A stretch of 64,000 bases of DNA from Christiangramia forsetii KT0803. GTDB taxonomy: Bacteria > Bacteroidota > Bacteroidia > Flavobacteriales > Flavobacteriaceae. The stretch covers positions 1 through 64,000 of the forward strand of contig NC_008571.1 of NCBI RefSeq assembly GCF_000060345.1, given 5' to 3'. Positions within the stretch are counted from its first letter, which is position 1. Each line of letters opens with the position of its first letter. The notes under the pieces are model-generated. The model was not told the origin of the DNA. It saw only the letters and a list, made by a program, of their open reading frames with translations, and ran no database searches. The translations under genes were made by a program, and so were the position numbers. Of this stretch, positions 62,737-64,000 are shown piece after piece.

Positions 62737-63744
62737 CTATTTTTTATTTTTCTTACTGGCAAACGGATCTAAGGAAAAACCGATATTAAAATATCCCGTA
62801 GCATTTTGATCATTTTGATAAATATAATCCCCGGTTGGCTCCCCTTTTTCAGTTAAGCGATTGCTTATAAAATTAGTAAGTCCGCCTTTTGCAGTAGCTA
62901 TGATAAGATCTGAAATTTTATATTCATAGATAAGCCCTGAGTTGATTTGTAACTGGCTGTATTCAAAAACTTCCGCGTAATTGGGAGCATCTACATTCAC
63001 GTAAAAGCCATTTCCGCCAAAAGTACTCCCCAGGGAAAGCCTGCTGTTAGAATTAATATATCTTCTAAACAAAAGACGTTGAGGTAAAATAAAATCAAAT
63101 TCCCATGGAGAATTTTTAAAGTTATGCTTATAAGTAAAGGTTGGAAAAAACGGAATTTGGGTAGTGGGATCTATAAAAGCAATAGCCCCAAGGGTGATGG
63201 TGGTTCTCTCAGTTCTTTTCATGATTAAAGAAGCACCTACGAGCCCTTTAAGACGTTCAAATCCCTGGTCATTTCCATCAACTATTACACTGGCATTATA
63301 GATTACGGGTTTGCCGAATAGCTGCGAAAAGTAAGTTCCGCTAACCGCACCCGAAAAATTATGAAAACCAACAATTCCAGGTTGTTCAAAAATGATCGCT
63401 TCTGAAGTATTTTCTAAATCCTGAAACTCAAACTCATTAAAAGTATAATTAGCTGAAGCGGTAAGCACCAATTTTTTGGTATAATAGAACGGAAGGTTTA
63501 TAGATGCATCAAAAGTTTTCTGATTTTTAATTTCTCCCTCCTGAAAATCTTCATCAAATAATTCAGAATCAAAATCCCTGGAAAAGCTTTGTCCGTATTC
63601 AAAATTGAAAAGTCGGGTTCTGGGAAATTCGGCTTTTATCTGTTTGGAAGCTTCCTGTATAGGTCCGGAATCTTGTTCCTGTGAAAATAGTATCTGTGAA
63701 AGAGGCAGGATACACATTAAAAATAAGTACTTTGATTTAGTCAT
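62737..63744 (-). CDS. Outer-membrane barrel protein (DUF6268-like)
   Basis: The 335-residue protein has a signal peptide ending ILFSQ, a short acidic linker and many amphipathic beta strands of about 10 residues (LVLTASANYTFNEFEF, TTITLGAIAFIDP), ending YFNIGFSLDP followed by a basic tail. The strand count suggests an outer-membrane barrel. DUF6268 assignment is from remembered features. It heads the leftward group with DUF748 and SpoIIAA-like genes. Confidence 0.65.
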   Translation of the reverse strand: MTKSKYLFLMCILPLSQILFSQEQDSGPIQEASKQIKAEFPRTRLFNFEYGQSFSRDFDSELFDEDFQEGEIKNQKTFDASINLPFYYTKKLVLTASANYTFNEFEFQDLENTSEAIIFEQPGIVGFHNFSGAVSGTYFSQLFGKPVIYNASVIVDGNDQGFERLKGLVGASLIMKRTERTTITLGAIAFIDPTTQIPFFPTFTYKHNFKNSPWEFDFILPQRLLFRRYINSNSRLSLGSTFGGNGFYVNVDAPNYAEVFEYSQLQINSGLIYEYKISDLIIATAKGGLTNFISNRLTEKGEPTGDYIYQNDQNATGYFNIGFSLDPFASKKNKK

Positions 63745-63830
63745 TTTTTTGATTGAGGGTTGAAAAATTAATTGAGAACTTGGTCTTTAAAAATCTGCGT
63801 ATCCGTTTTTTGTCCTATAGTTGTTTCATC

Positions 63831-63860
63831 ACCCTGTCCCGATAGCTATCGGGACAGGGT
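63831..63860. repeat. Perfect 30-bp palindrome
   Basis: ACCCTGTCCCGATA, GC, TATCGGGACAGGGT: perfect 14-base arms around GC. Its core resembles the inner TCCCGA/TCGGGA stem of the repeat at 56366-56450, so both may derive from one dispersed family. Confidence 0.6.
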
Positions 63861-63891
63861 CTCAAGTAACTGTTTGGATTACCAGTGTTCT

Positions 63892-63919
63892 GAGATTCTG
63901 AAACGAATTCAGAATGGCG
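63892..63919. repeat. Dispersed half-palindrome repeat
   Basis: GAGATTCTGAAACGAATTCA followed by GAATGGCG resembles the GAGATCCTGAAATAAATTCA copy in the 42.1-kb cluster. No gene lies between 63745 and the window end. Confidence 0.4.
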
Positions 63920-64000
63920 TTCTTTATCAATTTAGGTTCCTTTACGGATATATATTAAAAATTAAAAAAGTCGAATATTAGAAAAATGAGTGCTAATAGA

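Noticed and set aside
63772-63981. Reading frame of 69 residues near the window end
   Set aside because: It runs through a perfect palindrome and a dispersed repeat, and its composition is not protein-like.

Overview
The window looks like a chromosomal segment of a marine or free-living Bacteroidota, most likely a Flavobacteriaceae of the Gramella (Christiangramia) type. The DNA is AT-rich. It carries two SusC/SusD polysaccharide utilisation loci (PULs), each with a hybrid two-component regulator, a type IX secretion (T9SS) adhesin with its PorP/SprF partner, several TAnnTTTG (-7) promoter elements, and intergenic repeats of a kind familiar from flavobacterial genomes. No rRNA, tRNA, CRISPR array, integrase or intact insertion sequence was found. 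This taxonomic call is inference from gene content.

Layout. 1-1.9 kb: a compact operon of a YqcI/YcgG (GntA-like) haem N-hydroxylase, a PaiB-like flavin protein and a DUF1989 protein, possibly guanidino-compound chemistry. 1.9-3.2 kb: TerC membrane protein and a small outer-membrane protein on the minus strand. 3.4-15.3 kb: fructan PUL, made of a sugar-sensing hybrid two-component regulator, MFS sugar porter, GH32 lipoprotein, SusC, SusD and a PfkB fructokinase, followed by an SMR exporter. The regulator senses a sugar in the periplasm, SusCD imports fructan fragments, GH32 releases fructose, the porter takes it inside and the kinase phosphorylates it.

15.7-23.4 kb: mixed housekeeping and accessory genes (CPBP protease, GT2 synthase, a TPR-adenylate cyclase with a small secreted neighbour, an MFS transporter, and a small secreted protein whose start codon sits in a hairpin). 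23.5-29.3 kb: a PorP/SprF protein and a 1594-residue adhesin with 18 thrombospondin type-3-like calcium-binding units and a T9SS gliding-motility C-terminal domain.

29.7-39.4 kb: a divalent heavy-metal efflux island on the minus strand, transcribed as Cys/His-rich small protein, CzcA-TolC fusion, CzcB, Fur-family regulator, SpoIIAA-like protein, CzcD and ZntA/CadA. 39.5-54.0 kb: beta-1,4-galactan PUL on the minus strand (Reg_prop hybrid regulator, SusC, SusD, SusE, GH53 endo-galactanase, GH2 beta-galactosidase), with a 22-bp direct repeat upstream of susC that is a good candidate operator.

54.3-64 kb: a membrane class III cyclase, an SDR and an Old Yellow Enzyme that share a palindromic box beside a Crp/Fnr-type regulator gene, a TSUP/Lrp pair, an outer-membrane phospholipase A, a double SpoIIAA-like protein, a DUF748 protein and an outer-membrane barrel protein.

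Most genes belong to known families. The points most worth following are the GntA-PaiB-DUF1989 operon, the modular TSP3 repeat array, the shared box upstream of the SDR and Old Yellow Enzyme genes, the galactan PUL direct repeat and the start-codon hairpin at 23.0 kb.
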